From contig NZ_LR824569.1 in the NCBI RefSeq assembly GCF_903969135.1, forward strand, positions 4,857,001 to 4,921,000: 64,000 nucleotides of DNA, written 5' to 3'. The notes beneath the pieces are model-generated. The model made no database searches and was not told where the DNA came from. It saw only the letters and a list, made by a program, of their open reading frames with translations. Source of the stretch: Chryseobacterium sp. JV274. GTDB lineage: Bacteria > Bacteroidota > Bacteroidia > Flavobacteriales > Weeksellaceae. The stretch's first letter is position 1, and the number at the start of each line of letters is the position of its first letter. This document shows, in pieces, positions 42,947 through 52,170 of this stretch. A program made the position numbers and the translations under genes.

Positions 42947-44854
42947 TTAAATTCTTTCGTTTTTGATCTCCTCTACAATTTCAGGATTTAAAAGCGTACT
43001 GATATCTCCAAAATTACTGAAATCTCCCTCTGCAATTTTTCTCAGAATTCTACGCATAATTTTTCCAGAGCGTGTTTTCGGAAGTCCGGATACAAATTGT
43101 ATTTTATCCAGCTTGGCAATAGGGCCGATCTGATCTGAAATCAGCTGGTTGATCTCTTTTTTCAGGTTTTCCTTATCACGTCCTTCTCCGGTTTCTTTAA
43201 GCGTTACATAGCCATACAGTGCATTTCCTTTGATGTCGTGCGGATAGCCTACAATAGCAGATTCTGCAACGGCAGGGTGCTGGTTGATACTGTCTTCAAT
43301 AGGTGCCGTTCCAAGGTTGTGTCCGGAAACGATGATCACATCATCTACACGTCCGGTAATTCTGTAATAACCCACTTCATCCCTCAATGCGCCGTCACCG
43401 GTAAAGTATTTCCCAGGGAAAGCTGTAAAATATGTTTCCTTATACCGTTGATGGTCACCCCAGATGGTTCTTGCGATTCCCGGCCATGGAAAGCGGATGC
43501 AAAGATTTCCGGTCACCTGGTTGCCTGTAATTTCATTTCGTTTATCATCCATCAGGACAGGTTGTACACCCGGCAATGGGAGAGTGGCATAAGTAGGTTT
43601 CGTTGGGGTAACAAAAGGAAGTGGTGAAATCATGATTCCTCCTGTTTCAGTCTGCCACCAAGTATCCACAATCGGGCATTTTTTCTTTCCAACGTGATCA
43701 TTGAACCAATGCCATGCTTCATCGTTGATAGGTTCACCCACGGAACCAATTACTTTCAGGGAGCTCAGATCATGTTTATCTACCCATTCTGCACTTTCTT
43801 TCGCCAAAGAACGGATGGCTGTAGGAGCGGTATAAAACTGAGTGATTTTATGTTTTTCAATGACTTCCCAGAAACGGTCCGGTTCAGGATAAGTAGGAAC
43901 GCCTTCAAAAATTACGGTGGTAGCCCCATTTAATAAAGGTCCGTAAAGAATGTAGGAATGTCCCGTAATCCACCCGATATCTGCAGTACACCAATAAATA
44001 TCATTTTCTTTATAATTGAATACATTTTTGAATGTATAAGCGGTATACACCATATAGCCTGCACAGGTATGAAGCATTCCTTTTGGTTTTCCTGTAGATC
44101 CTGAAGTATATAAAATGAAAAGCGGGTCTTCAGAATCCATAATTACGGTGACAAAATCAGAAGAAGCTTTCTCATACAAGTCAGCCATCCAGTGATCTCT
44201 TCCTTCTTTCATTTTAATCTCGTTGTGAGTTCTCTTGACTACAAGAACGTTTTCAACTGTTGGTGTTTTTTCCAAAGCATCGTCAACAATACTTTTCAGG
44301 TCAAGAACTTTATTTCCTCTGTAACTTCCATCCGATGTGATTACCATTTTTGCCTCACAGTCATTTACCCTTGAAGCTACTGCGGAAGCTGAGAATCCTG
44401 CAAAGATCACAGAATGTACTGCTCCCAGCTTTGCGCAGGCAAGCATTGTAATAGCCAATTCAGGGATCATGGGAAGATAAATACAGATTCTGTCTCCCTT
44501 TTTAATACCCATATCATGCAAAACATTTGCTGTTTTATTCACGCGGGTATATAACTCCTGATAAGAAATATGCTGTGCTTCTTCCTTTGGATCATTGGGT
44601 TCCCAGATGATGGCCGTTTTATCTCCTCTTACGGCAAGATGTCTGTCGATACAGTTTTTGGTAATATTCAGTTTCGCGTTTTTGAACCAGGTGATTTTAG
44701 CTTCATTCATATCGTACTTAACAACCTTGCTCCATCGTTGGTACCACACAAAATTTTGATCTGCTACCTTATCCCAGAATTTTTTAGGATTTTTGATAGA
44801 CTTTTTATAATCTTCAAAATACTGTGGTAAATCTTCTATTAAGTAATTTCTCAT
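42947..44854 (-). CDS. acs: Acetate--CoA ligase (acetyl-CoA synthetase)
   Basis: A 635-residue cytosolic enzyme that activates acetate with ATP and CoA. Motifs: phosphate loop LYTSGSTGKPKG (about 247-258), DTWWQTETGG (about 397-406, with the Trp that limits the pocket to acetate), GRVDDVI (hinge) and PKTRSGKIMRR with Lys598, the residue that is reversibly acetylated in characterised Acs. Near full length (E. coli 652). It lies next to the PrpE-like synthetase (55-base gap), same strand; the two share the ends of the carboxylate island. Confidence 0.96.
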   Translation of the reverse strand: MRNYLIEDLPQYFEDYKKSIKNPKKFWDKVADQNFVWYQRWSKVVKYDMNEAKITWFKNAKLNITKNCIDRHLAVRGDKTAIIWEPNDPKEEAQHISYQELYTRVNKTANVLHDMGIKKGDRICIYLPMIPELAITMLACAKLGAVHSVIFAGFSASAVASRVNDCEAKMVITSDGSYRGNKVLDLKSIVDDALEKTPTVENVLVVKRTHNEIKMKEGRDHWMADLYEKASSDFVTVIMDSEDPLFILYTSGSTGKPKGMLHTCAGYMVYTAYTFKNVFNYKENDIYWCTADIGWITGHSYILYGPLLNGATTVIFEGVPTYPEPDRFWEVIEKHKITQFYTAPTAIRSLAKESAEWVDKHDLSSLKVIGSVGEPINDEAWHWFNDHVGKKKCPIVDTWWQTETGGIMISPLPFVTPTKPTYATLPLPGVQPVLMDDKRNEITGNQVTGNLCIRFPWPGIARTIWGDHQRYKETYFTAFPGKYFTGDGALRDEVGYYRITGRVDDVIIVSGHNLGTAPIEDSINQHPAVAESAIVGYPHDIKGNALYGYVTLKETGEGRDKENLKKEINQLISDQIGPIAKLDKIQFVSGLPKTRSGKIMRRILRKIAEGDFSNFGDISTLLNPEIVEEIKNERI

Positions 44855-44909
44855 ATCCCTTTCGTTTTTGAAATTTGAATTTATTTTAAATTTATGTTTA
44901 ATTTCTGGC

Positions 44910-46796
44910 TTAAGCCTTGTATTCCTTTATTTTTTCCTGAATTTCATCAATGATTTTCTCATCGTCAATGGTTGAAGGAATCTGGAAATCTTTTCCGTCT
45001 AGTAAAGTTCGGATCAGTTTTCTTAAAATCTTTCCGGATCGTGTTTTAGGTAAGCGTTTAACAACCATAGCATTTTTCAGAAAAGCTACCGCTCCAATTT
45101 TGTTGCGGACCATCTGAATGATATCTTTTTCAACATCTTCTTCAGAAATTGCTGATCCGTTTTTCAACACAAGAGTTGCAAAAGGAACCTGTCCCTTTAA
45201 TTCATCATCAATACCTACCACAGCGCATTCTGCAACATCCGGATGTGAAGAAACTATTTCCTCCATTTCAGAAGTGGAAAGTCTGTGCCCCGCAACGTTG
45301 ATCACATCATCCACTCTTCCTGTGATGAAAATATAACCGTCTTCATCCTGTATCGCACCATCTCCTGAGAAGTAGTAGCCTTTGTATTGAGAAAGGTAGC
45401 TGTTTTCAAAACGTTCGTAGTCTTTCCATATTCCAAGCATGGCTCCGGGGGGAAGAGGAAGTTTGATTACCAGATAGCCTTCGTGATGAGGATCGAGTTC
45501 CAGTCCGTTTTCATCAAAAATTTTAATGTCATATCCCGGAACAGGTTTTCCTGCGGCAGCTCTTTTGATCTGATAACTTTCATCATGAGTCAGCAATCCA
45601 AGCATGGGCCATCCTGATTCTGTCTGCCACCAATGGTCTATAGCCGGAACTCCGATATGTTCTGCAAACCAATCCAGAGTAGCAACATCACATCTTTCGC
45701 CCGCCAGAAACTGTTTTTTGAAATGGGTTAAATCGTATTTTTTTACCAGTTCTCCGTTCGGATCTTCTTTTTTGATTGCTCTGATAGCGGTAGGTGCAGT
45801 AAACATCACCGAAACCTTATATTCTGAAATGATTCTCCAAAACGTTCCTGCATCAGGAGTCATGATAGGTTTTCCTTCAAAAATAATAGTTGTATTTCTG
45901 TTGATTAATGGTCCGTATACTGAAAAACTATGCCCAACTGCCCATCCGAAATCTGAAGCAGCCCAATAGGTTTCTCCCGGTTCAACGCCGTAAACATACG
46001 TCATGGAAAATTTTAAGGCAGTTGCGTAACCTCCGGTATCACGAACAATACCTTTGGGCTTGCCTGTAGTTCCGGATGTGTAAAGAAGATAAAGCGGGTG
46101 GGTAGATTCCACAGAAATGCAGTCTGCCGGAGCTGATTTTTCAACCAGTTCTTCATAATCAATAAGTCCATCGAACATTTCATCCTGATTATCTACTAGT
46201 TTTCTGTTGTATACAACAATATGGTCTACTTTATCCTGTGCCAGTTCAATAGCTTTTTCAACCAGTGGGAGGTAGGGAATTCTTTTGGCAATTTCTACTC
46301 CAGCAGTGGCTGTGATTAAAACTTTTGGCTTGCAGTCGTCAATTCTGACCACAAGTTCGTGGGGAGCAAACCCTCCGAAAACCACATTATGAATAACCCC
46401 GATTCTTGCGCATGCCAGCATAGCAAAAAGAGTCTGAGGGATCATTGGCATATAAATAACCGCTGTATCTTCTTTTTTTAATCCTAAAGAAGCCAGCCCT
46501 CCTGCGAATTTTGAAATTTCCTTTTTCGCCTGATTGAAGGTATAGGTTTTCTTTTGACTGGTCACCGGAGAATCGTAAATGATAGCAATCTGATCTCCGC
46601 AACCGTCTTCAATGTGTTTGTCAATGCATAAGTAGCACATATTGAGCTTTCCATCGGAAAACCATTGTGGGTAGTCATTTTCGTCGTTAGTGAGAATCTG
46701 TGTAGGAAAATCAAACCATTGTATTTCTCCGGCCTGTTCTTTCCAGAAATCTTCTTTGTTCTCTATGCTTTGTTTAAATAGGGTGTCAGTATCCAT
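44910..46796 (-). CDS. Acyl-CoA synthetase, probably propionate--CoA ligase
   Basis: A 628-residue adenylate-forming cytosolic enzyme paralogous to Acs. Motifs: LYTSGTTGKPKG (about 237-248), SDFGWAVGHSFSVYGPL, DHWWQTESGWPM (about 384-395), GRVDDVINVAGHRLST and PKTRSGKILRK with Lys589. The SGWPM sequence after WWQTE is as in PrpE-type propionyl-CoA synthetases rather than TGG(I/V) of Acs, so propionate or another short acid is the likelier substrate. Acetoacetate is less likely. It precedes acs and follows a 154-base gap with a large palindrome. Confidence 0.9.
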   Translation of the reverse strand: MDTDTLFKQSIENKEDFWKEQAGEIQWFDFPTQILTNDENDYPQWFSDGKLNMCYLCIDKHIEDGCGDQIAIIYDSPVTSQKKTYTFNQAKKEISKFAGGLASLGLKKEDTAVIYMPMIPQTLFAMLACARIGVIHNVVFGGFAPHELVVRIDDCKPKVLITATAGVEIAKRIPYLPLVEKAIELAQDKVDHIVVYNRKLVDNQDEMFDGLIDYEELVEKSAPADCISVESTHPLYLLYTSGTTGKPKGIVRDTGGYATALKFSMTYVYGVEPGETYWAASDFGWAVGHSFSVYGPLINRNTTIIFEGKPIMTPDAGTFWRIISEYKVSVMFTAPTAIRAIKKEDPNGELVKKYDLTHFKKQFLAGERCDVATLDWFAEHIGVPAIDHWWQTESGWPMLGLLTHDESYQIKRAAAGKPVPGYDIKIFDENGLELDPHHEGYLVIKLPLPPGAMLGIWKDYERFENSYLSQYKGYYFSGDGAIQDEDGYIFITGRVDDVINVAGHRLSTSEMEEIVSSHPDVAECAVVGIDDELKGQVPFATLVLKNGSAISEEDVEKDIIQMVRNKIGAVAFLKNAMVVKRLPKTRSGKILRKLIRTLLDGKDFQIPSTIDDEKIIDEIQEKIKEYKA

Positions 46797-46833
46797 GTCA
46801 ATAGTCGTGTGTTTGTTTTTTTGCGTATTTTGT

Positions 46834-46869
46834 TATCCTTGTCAGGGTTTTAAAACCCTGACAAGGATA
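46834..46869. repeat. 36-bp perfect palindrome (CCTTGTCAGGG type)
   Basis: Arms of 18 bases, TATCCTTGTCAGGGTTTT and its exact complement, with no spacer. A related palindrome is at 59994-60034. It sits between the response-regulator stop and the PrpE-like start; there is no T-run on the minus strand beyond ordinary AT content, so it is a repeat element that may also affect transcript ends. Confidence 0.85.
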
Positions 46870-46950
46870 TGACTGCGAGCCGAGGCGAAGCAATTTTTTA
46901 ATACTCTTAATCCCTTTATGATATGAATCTTAATGGTTTAATTTTATACA

Positions 46951-47310
46951 TTAAAACATCTCTTCAATCTGCTGCATCAGTTTCTTGATGGAGTAGGGTT
47001 TTGTGATGTAGGCATCGGCTCCCATTTCCAATCCTTTTTCAATATCTCTGGGGTTGTTTTTAGCACTCAGAAAGATGACTTTGGTATCTCTCAGTTTTTT
47101 ATCCTGTTTTATGAGGTCCAAGGTGCTGTAGCCATCAAGATTTGGCATCATAATATCGAGAAGGATTACGTCCGGAACCATTGTTTTCAAAAAGTCAAGA
47201 ACTTCCGTTCCGTCACGGGCAATATAAACATCGTATCCGTTTTTCTTAAAGCTGTATTCTAATGACATTAATATTTTGTGTTCGTCATCCGCAATGATTA
47301 TCTTTCTCAT
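46951..47310 (-). CDS. Stand-alone CheY-like receiver
   Basis: A 119-residue single receiver domain. Acidic pocket Asp8-Asp9, phosphoacceptor Asp52 (LLDIMMP), Ser82 (FLSAK) and Lys104 (TKPYS) are all present. There is no DNA-binding or enzymatic output domain. It begins 9 bases after the histidine kinase stop, so the kinase is the probable phosphodonor. Output would be through protein-protein contact or phosphorelay; no target is evident. Confidence 0.93.
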   Translation of the reverse strand: MRKIIIADDEHKILMSLEYSFKKNGYDVYIARDGTEVLDFLKTMVPDVILLDIMMPNLDGYSTLDLIKQDKKLRDTKVIFLSAKNNPRDIEKGLEMGADAYITKPYSIKKLMQQIEEMF

Positions 47311-47319
47311 AAGAAGGTT

Positions 47320-50025
47320 TTAATGGTGTTCAACTTCATCTGTAATCTCTTTTTTAGTTTTTTCAGGAATGCTTATGGTGAAAGTTACACCCAGTCCGCT
47401 GTTTTCTGCTTTTATACTTCCTCCGTGTGCCTGTACAATTTTTTTGGAAATGGCCAGTCCCAGTCCGCTTCCTGTAGGCTTTAAAATATTTTGGTTTTTC
47501 GATTGATAAAACTTGTCAAAAATCATTTCCAGATCCCCTTCCGGAATATGTTTCCCGGTATTGAAAATACTAATGGTCAGCTGTTGGTCCTTTTCAAATA
47601 ATTTAGTCTGGATTGTTCCCTGTTCATCTGTAAATTTTAAGGCATTTCCCCAGATATTCTGAAACAGCTGAATCATTCTCGCTTCATCATATTCAAATAT
47701 AAAATGATTCAGAAGATTAACTTCACTTAAATGAATATTTTTCTGCTGTATCAGGTGAAGAAGCGGATTTAATGCTTTTTTATAAGTTTCAATAATATTA
47801 TTTTCCTGAATATGTAAAGAGATTTCACCGTGTTGTAATTTGTCCAGATACAAAATATCGTTGATAATTTCACTCAATCTGTCGGATTCTGTGATGATAT
47901 TATTTAAAAATTCCTGTTTGATGTCAAAAGGAATATCGTCATCGTCAGCCAAAATCTCCCCGGCAGAACGAATGGCGGTGATCGGGGTTCTCAGTTCATG
48001 GGCAACAGAGTCCAGGAAATCATCTTTTTGGCGGTCTTTGATGATGAGGCTTTCATTGGCGGTTCGCAGATCGTCGGAAAGTTTTTGCAGTTCTTCGGAC
48101 TGTTCGGTAAGCTTTTTATTTAAGCTGATGTTTTCTTTTGATTCTTCAAGAATGTTTAACACCTCTTTTAAAGATATTTTATCCTCTTTGGTTACCCCTT
48201 CGATTAATATTTTTGCTGAAGCTGTTCCAATTCTTCCGGCCAGAAGGTTTTCTGAAAATTTGATAAATCTGGAGTCGGCGGTTTCTGTTTTGGAATCAAT
48301 ATTATATTTTAAATTAAAAATTCTTAGGGCCTGCTCTGTTTTATTTTTGCCTAAAAAGCGTTCAAGAATATTCTGAATATCCGAAATATAAGCCGTTCCA
48401 CGCCAGATAAAAGCATTTTCATGATTCTGAATGTATTTGTCAATATCCACATACAATTCGGCAAAGTTTCTTTCACGGTAATTCCCTTTAGAACTTACGG
48501 AAACAATAGTAAACAGACTCGTGTTTACCAGCATCGACCAGAAGAAAATCTGTGGAATTCTTCCCAGATAAGGAATTGTGAAAAACCCGAATGCATCATA
48601 CAGATCTCTCAGTACTCCTTTAAGCTCCTGATTGTATGAAAAATAATACTGCGGGATGATCAATCCGAAATAACAGATTGCTAATCCTGCTATAAGACCT
48701 GTAACGGCACCTTTGTAACTTCCTCTTCTCCAGAATAAAGCTCCGAAAAATGCAGGTGCCAGCTGGGCAATGATAACGAATGAGATCAATCCTACAGAAT
48801 CCAGTGAGGTCTTCAGAATGAAATACTTATAAAAAACAAAAGCCATGATGATCAGTCCGAAAATGCTGATTTTCCTGATATTGGTAATGCTTCTTGTGTT
48901 TTGTTCCTCACTTTCAGATTTTAATTTTCCAAGCAATCCATATGGGATAATAAGGTTGTTGGAAAGCATGATTGATAAAGTAATGGCTGAAATAATGATC
49001 ATGGAAATACATGAGCTTAATCCCCCGAGAAAAACAAGCACAGTGATCAAGGTATTGTCAAAATGCTGCGGAATCAGGATAGAGTAGAACTCCGGGTTTA
49101 CTTTCTGACCATCAAAAATCAGTCTTCCTCCCCAGGCAATCGGGAAAATAAATACGGTGAAGATTAAAAGATAAAGGGGGAAAAACCAAATCGCTGTTTT
49201 GATATGTTTTTCCTGTCTGTTTTCAACAATAGCGGTGTGAAACTGCCTTGGCAGGATGCAGATTGCTGTTGCGGAAATCATACACAAAATCATCCAGTTC
49301 ATAGCACCCTCAATCCCGTTGAAGGTATTTTTTTCTTTAAAATCTTTAAACCTGCTGGCTTTCTCGTAGATGTCCGAAAATCCGTCAAAGGCATAATAGA
49401 TTACGAAAAGTCCGAGAATGATAATAAAGAATAGTTTTAAAAAGCTCTCCAGTGCAATAGCTGAGATAATTCCCAGACGTTTTTCCGAAGCATCCACATA
49501 TCGTGTTCCATAATAAGAGGAAAATAAGGCAATTAAAACCACCACAAAAGTAGCATTGTCAGTCAGGATATTTTTTGACATCGGAGTTTCCGTTACCAGA
49601 TGGAAGGTTTCCGAAATAGCTTTGATCTGCAACCCGATATAAGGGACAATAGCCAAAAGACAAACCACAGTAATAATAGCACTCAGACTTCTGCTGTTTC
49701 CATATCTTAATGAGATGAAATCGGCAAGGCTGCTTATTTTATTAACCCTTGAAATCCTTACGATCCGGGTATTGATATAGATCCATGCCGGAATAATCAT
49801 GATAGGACCAATGTAAATCGGCAGATAGTTTAATCCGCTTGTAGCTGCCACACCAATGCTTCCATAATACGTCCAGGCAGTACAATATACCGCAAGAGAC
49901 AATGCGTAGATGTAAGGATTGTTGATCCAGAGCTTGCTCTTTTTCTTCTCTGCCAGGTGGGCAACTAAGAAAAGAAGAGCCAGGTAAAGCAGAACTACAA
50001 AAAATAATGCGAAACTATTCATCAT
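47320..50025 (-). CDS. Histidine kinase with sodium:solute-symporter sensor domain
   Basis: A 901-residue inner-membrane kinase. Residues about 1-500 form a 13-helix sodium:solute symporter (SSS) module; about 530-625 a STAC-like linker (AFIWRGTAYISDIQNILERFLG); then a coiled coil (about 630-665), HisKA with His676 in SVAHELRTP, and an ATPase domain with N box QNIWGNALKF, F box FDKFYQS and G2 GSGLGLAI. No PAS domain. The layout is that of CbrA-type sensors, which link substrate transport to signalling. It overlaps the 64-residue gene upstream by 11 bases and is followed by the receiver. Confidence 0.95.
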   Translation of the reverse strand: MMNSFALFFVVLLYLALLFLVAHLAEKKKSKLWINNPYIYALSLAVYCTAWTYYGSIGVAATSGLNYLPIYIGPIMIIPAWIYINTRIVRISRVNKISSLADFISLRYGNSRSLSAIITVVCLLAIVPYIGLQIKAISETFHLVTETPMSKNILTDNATFVVVLIALFSSYYGTRYVDASEKRLGIISAIALESFLKLFFIIILGLFVIYYAFDGFSDIYEKASRFKDFKEKNTFNGIEGAMNWMILCMISATAICILPRQFHTAIVENRQEKHIKTAIWFFPLYLLIFTVFIFPIAWGGRLIFDGQKVNPEFYSILIPQHFDNTLITVLVFLGGLSSCISMIIISAITLSIMLSNNLIIPYGLLGKLKSESEEQNTRSITNIRKISIFGLIIMAFVFYKYFILKTSLDSVGLISFVIIAQLAPAFFGALFWRRGSYKGAVTGLIAGLAICYFGLIIPQYYFSYNQELKGVLRDLYDAFGFFTIPYLGRIPQIFFWSMLVNTSLFTIVSVSSKGNYRERNFAELYVDIDKYIQNHENAFIWRGTAYISDIQNILERFLGKNKTEQALRIFNLKYNIDSKTETADSRFIKFSENLLAGRIGTASAKILIEGVTKEDKISLKEVLNILEESKENISLNKKLTEQSEELQKLSDDLRTANESLIIKDRQKDDFLDSVAHELRTPITAIRSAGEILADDDDIPFDIKQEFLNNIITESDRLSEIINDILYLDKLQHGEISLHIQENNIIETYKKALNPLLHLIQQKNIHLSEVNLLNHFIFEYDEARMIQLFQNIWGNALKFTDEQGTIQTKLFEKDQQLTISIFNTGKHIPEGDLEMIFDKFYQSKNQNILKPTGSGLGLAISKKIVQAHGGSIKAENSGLGVTFTISIPEKTKKEITDEVEHH

Positions 50026-50209
50026 GTCTTTTTACAATTACAAAAGAAATCACAATGGAAATCATCCAGACTACGAACAGATAGATAAGAATCATAGGAT
50101 AGCCTAAAACCTCCTTTTCACTGTTGAAAAGCAATGAAATAGGAACGCTGAAAGCGATCATAAGACCTACACTCAATATGATAAGTTTTTGCTCGTGTCT
50201 CTTTTTCAT
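50015..50209 (-). CDS. Two-helix mini membrane protein overlapping the kinase gene
   Basis: A 64-residue protein with two helices (about 8-27 and 38-58) and basic ends (MKKRHEQK, KRHDE). It overlaps the kinase start by 11 bases, so the two are translationally coupled. Some SSS transporters have a small membrane partner gene directly upstream; by that analogy this may be the partner of the symporter-like sensor domain. No family name can be given with certainty. Confidence 0.8.
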   Translation of the reverse strand: MKKRHEQKLIILSVGLMIAFSVPISLLFNSEKEVLGYPMILIYLFVVWMISIVISFVIVKRHDE

Positions 50210-50270
50210 AAATGATTATTGATAAAAGATAATTGATGAATGCAGCATCCATCAATTATCTATTTTGTTT

Positions 50271-50498
50271 TTAAATTTTATCGTCAGAATATTCTCCTTT
50301 CAGGGCATAGTAACCAAAAATGGCCATTCCGCCTGAGATAATCGGCATCAGTACAAAAAGGATAATAATACCAAAAACCAGATCTTCCTGTTTTCCGGAT
50401 GCTATTTTGGGGATTCCCAATACTGTAATTCCGAAATATCCTACAATCACCGCAATTGCGATCCAGAGAATACCTAATATTTTTTTTAGTCCGTTCAT
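50271..50498 (-). CDS. Two-helix mini membrane protein
   Basis: A 75-residue protein with two helices (about 7-29 and 42-65) joined by a short GIPKIASGKQED loop and ending GEYSDDKI. It lies 43 bases after the MHS transporter stop and 61 bases before the 64-residue gene. Proteins of this size and pattern recur next to MFS transporters in Bacteroidota, as I recall; function unknown. A transporter accessory subunit is a guess from position. Confidence 0.75.
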   Translation of the reverse strand: MNGLKKILGILWIAIAVIVGYFGITVLGIPKIASGKQEDLVFGIIILFVLMPIISGGMAIFGYYALKGEYSDDKI

Positions 50499-50541
50499 TT
50501 TAGTAGTTTTAAAATTAATAAAAATCTGAGTGATTTAGTGC

Positions 50542-52122
50542 TTAATCGTGAAGATTATTGTTCTTATTTTTAAGATAGAATAATCCAATGATAAGACACA
50601 CTGTGGCAACACCAATCGGATACCAAAGTCCCTCCAGGTACCATGTTGCGTGTCCGGCGTCTTTTCCGGTGGTTACCAGGTAAGTTGCTACTGCCGGAAG
50701 AAGTCCTCCGAATACTCCGTTTCCGATGTGATAAGGTAACGACATTGAGGTATAGCGAATTCTCACAGGGAACATTTCAACAAGGAAAGCGGCGATAGGC
50801 CCATATACCATGGTTACAAATATGACCTGAATAAATACAAGAAACACCAGATACCATTTCGTGTCATCGCTCAATTTTACAGAAGTTGATAATTTGGGTT
50901 CTTCTGCTTTTCCGTCTTTCATGACAATTCCTGCAGGCGACCAGTGAATGATACTGTCTTTTTTGATCAGAGTGCCATCCGTGTAAAGAGTTTCTTTATG
51001 GAAAGTGACCAGGCTGTCTGTAGCAATATCACTGTGGATTTTAGCAGTTCTTTTTTCAGTGATTCCATTGGCAGCAACGGTTTTGCTTTCAAGATTTACA
51101 CTCTTGAACATGCTGTCGTAAATAGGTCTGTAAGCTAAAATAGCGACTAACATTCCGGTCATCATTACTGCTTTTCTTCCGATTTTATCAGAAAGCCAGC
51201 CGAAGAATACAAAGAAGGGCGTTCCTAAAAATAAAGCGGTAGCCATCAATGAATCCACCTGTGCAGATTCTACATTCATTACCTTTTGAAGGAAACTCAT
51301 AGCGTAGAACTGTCCTGTGTACCAGATGACCCCTTGTCCCATTGCTGCTCCGAATAAAGCTAATAATACAAACTTGAAGTTGTATCTATTTCCGAAACTC
51401 TCTTTCAATGGGTTTTTAGATGTTTTTCCCTCACTTTTAGCCTTAGCAAAAAGAGGAGATTCTTTCATATTCTTTCTGATAACATAAGAAACTGCTACCA
51501 TTAAAATAGAAATCCAGAAAGGAACCCTCCATCCCCAATTATCAAATTCTTCTGCCGAAAGGGTTGATTTTGTGATGAGGATAACAATCAGTGAAATGAA
51601 AAGTCCTGCCGTTGCAGTAGTCTGAATCCATGAAGTCCAGTAGCCTCTTCGATGAGGTTGGGCGTATTCTGCAACATAAGTGGCTGCGCCTCCGTATTCA
51701 CCACCAAGGGCAAGTCCCTGAAGTAATCTTAAGATTAAAACTAAAACTGGTGCCATAAATCCAATAGTTTTATAACTTGGAATACAGCCGATCAGGAAAG
51801 TAGAAAATCCCATGATCAGTAAAGTGACAAGAAAAGTATATTTTCTTCCTATGATATCACCAAGCCTTCCGAAAAATAAAGCTCCGAAAGGTCTTACAAC
51901 AAATCCGGCAGCAAAAGTTGCCAGTGTAGATAAAAATGCTGCGGTAGGGTTGTCTGCAGGGAAGAATTTAGTAGCTAAAACAATGGCTAAACTTCCGAAG
52001 ATATAGAAGTCATACCATTCTATCAAGGTGCCGAGTGAAGAGGCGGTGATCACACTCCATATGGTGCGGTTTTTCTGCCTGTCGGTCATATTTTCGTAGC
52101 TTTCGTGATGATTTTCGCTCAT
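50542..52122 (-). CDS. MHS-family metabolite:proton symporter with periplasmic insert
   Basis: A 526-residue, 12-helix MFS protein of the metabolite:H+ symporter group (ProP/KgtP/ShiA-like). WYDFYIFGSLA (36-46), motif A GRLGDIIGRKYTF (85-97), LRLLQGLALGGEYGGAATYVAE (131-152) and FGWLSDKIGRKAVM (307-320) are diagnostic. Between helices 9 and 10, on the periplasmic side, about residues 337-421 form a hydrophilic insert of some 85 residues that usual family members (about 430-500 residues) lack. First transporter of the carboxylate island; likely a mono- or dicarboxylate symporter. Confidence 0.9.
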   Translation of the reverse strand: MSENHHESYENMTDRQKNRTIWSVITASSLGTLIEWYDFYIFGSLAIVLATKFFPADNPTAAFLSTLATFAAGFVVRPFGALFFGRLGDIIGRKYTFLVTLLIMGFSTFLIGCIPSYKTIGFMAPVLVLILRLLQGLALGGEYGGAATYVAEYAQPHRRGYWTSWIQTTATAGLFISLIVILITKSTLSAEEFDNWGWRVPFWISILMVAVSYVIRKNMKESPLFAKAKSEGKTSKNPLKESFGNRYNFKFVLLALFGAAMGQGVIWYTGQFYAMSFLQKVMNVESAQVDSLMATALFLGTPFFVFFGWLSDKIGRKAVMMTGMLVAILAYRPIYDSMFKSVNLESKTVAANGITEKRTAKIHSDIATDSLVTFHKETLYTDGTLIKKDSIIHWSPAGIVMKDGKAEEPKLSTSVKLSDDTKWYLVFLVFIQVIFVTMVYGPIAAFLVEMFPVRIRYTSMSLPYHIGNGVFGGLLPAVATYLVTTGKDAGHATWYLEGLWYPIGVATVCLIIGLFYLKNKNNNLHD

Positions 52123-52170
52123 ATTGATTAGTTTTTGATGTTAATGGAATAGGATGTTAATTTGATTTTT

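Noticed and set aside
47840..48376. 178-codon plus-strand open frame
   Set aside because: Antisense to the kinase HisKA region, with serine- and leucine-rich translation and no start signals.
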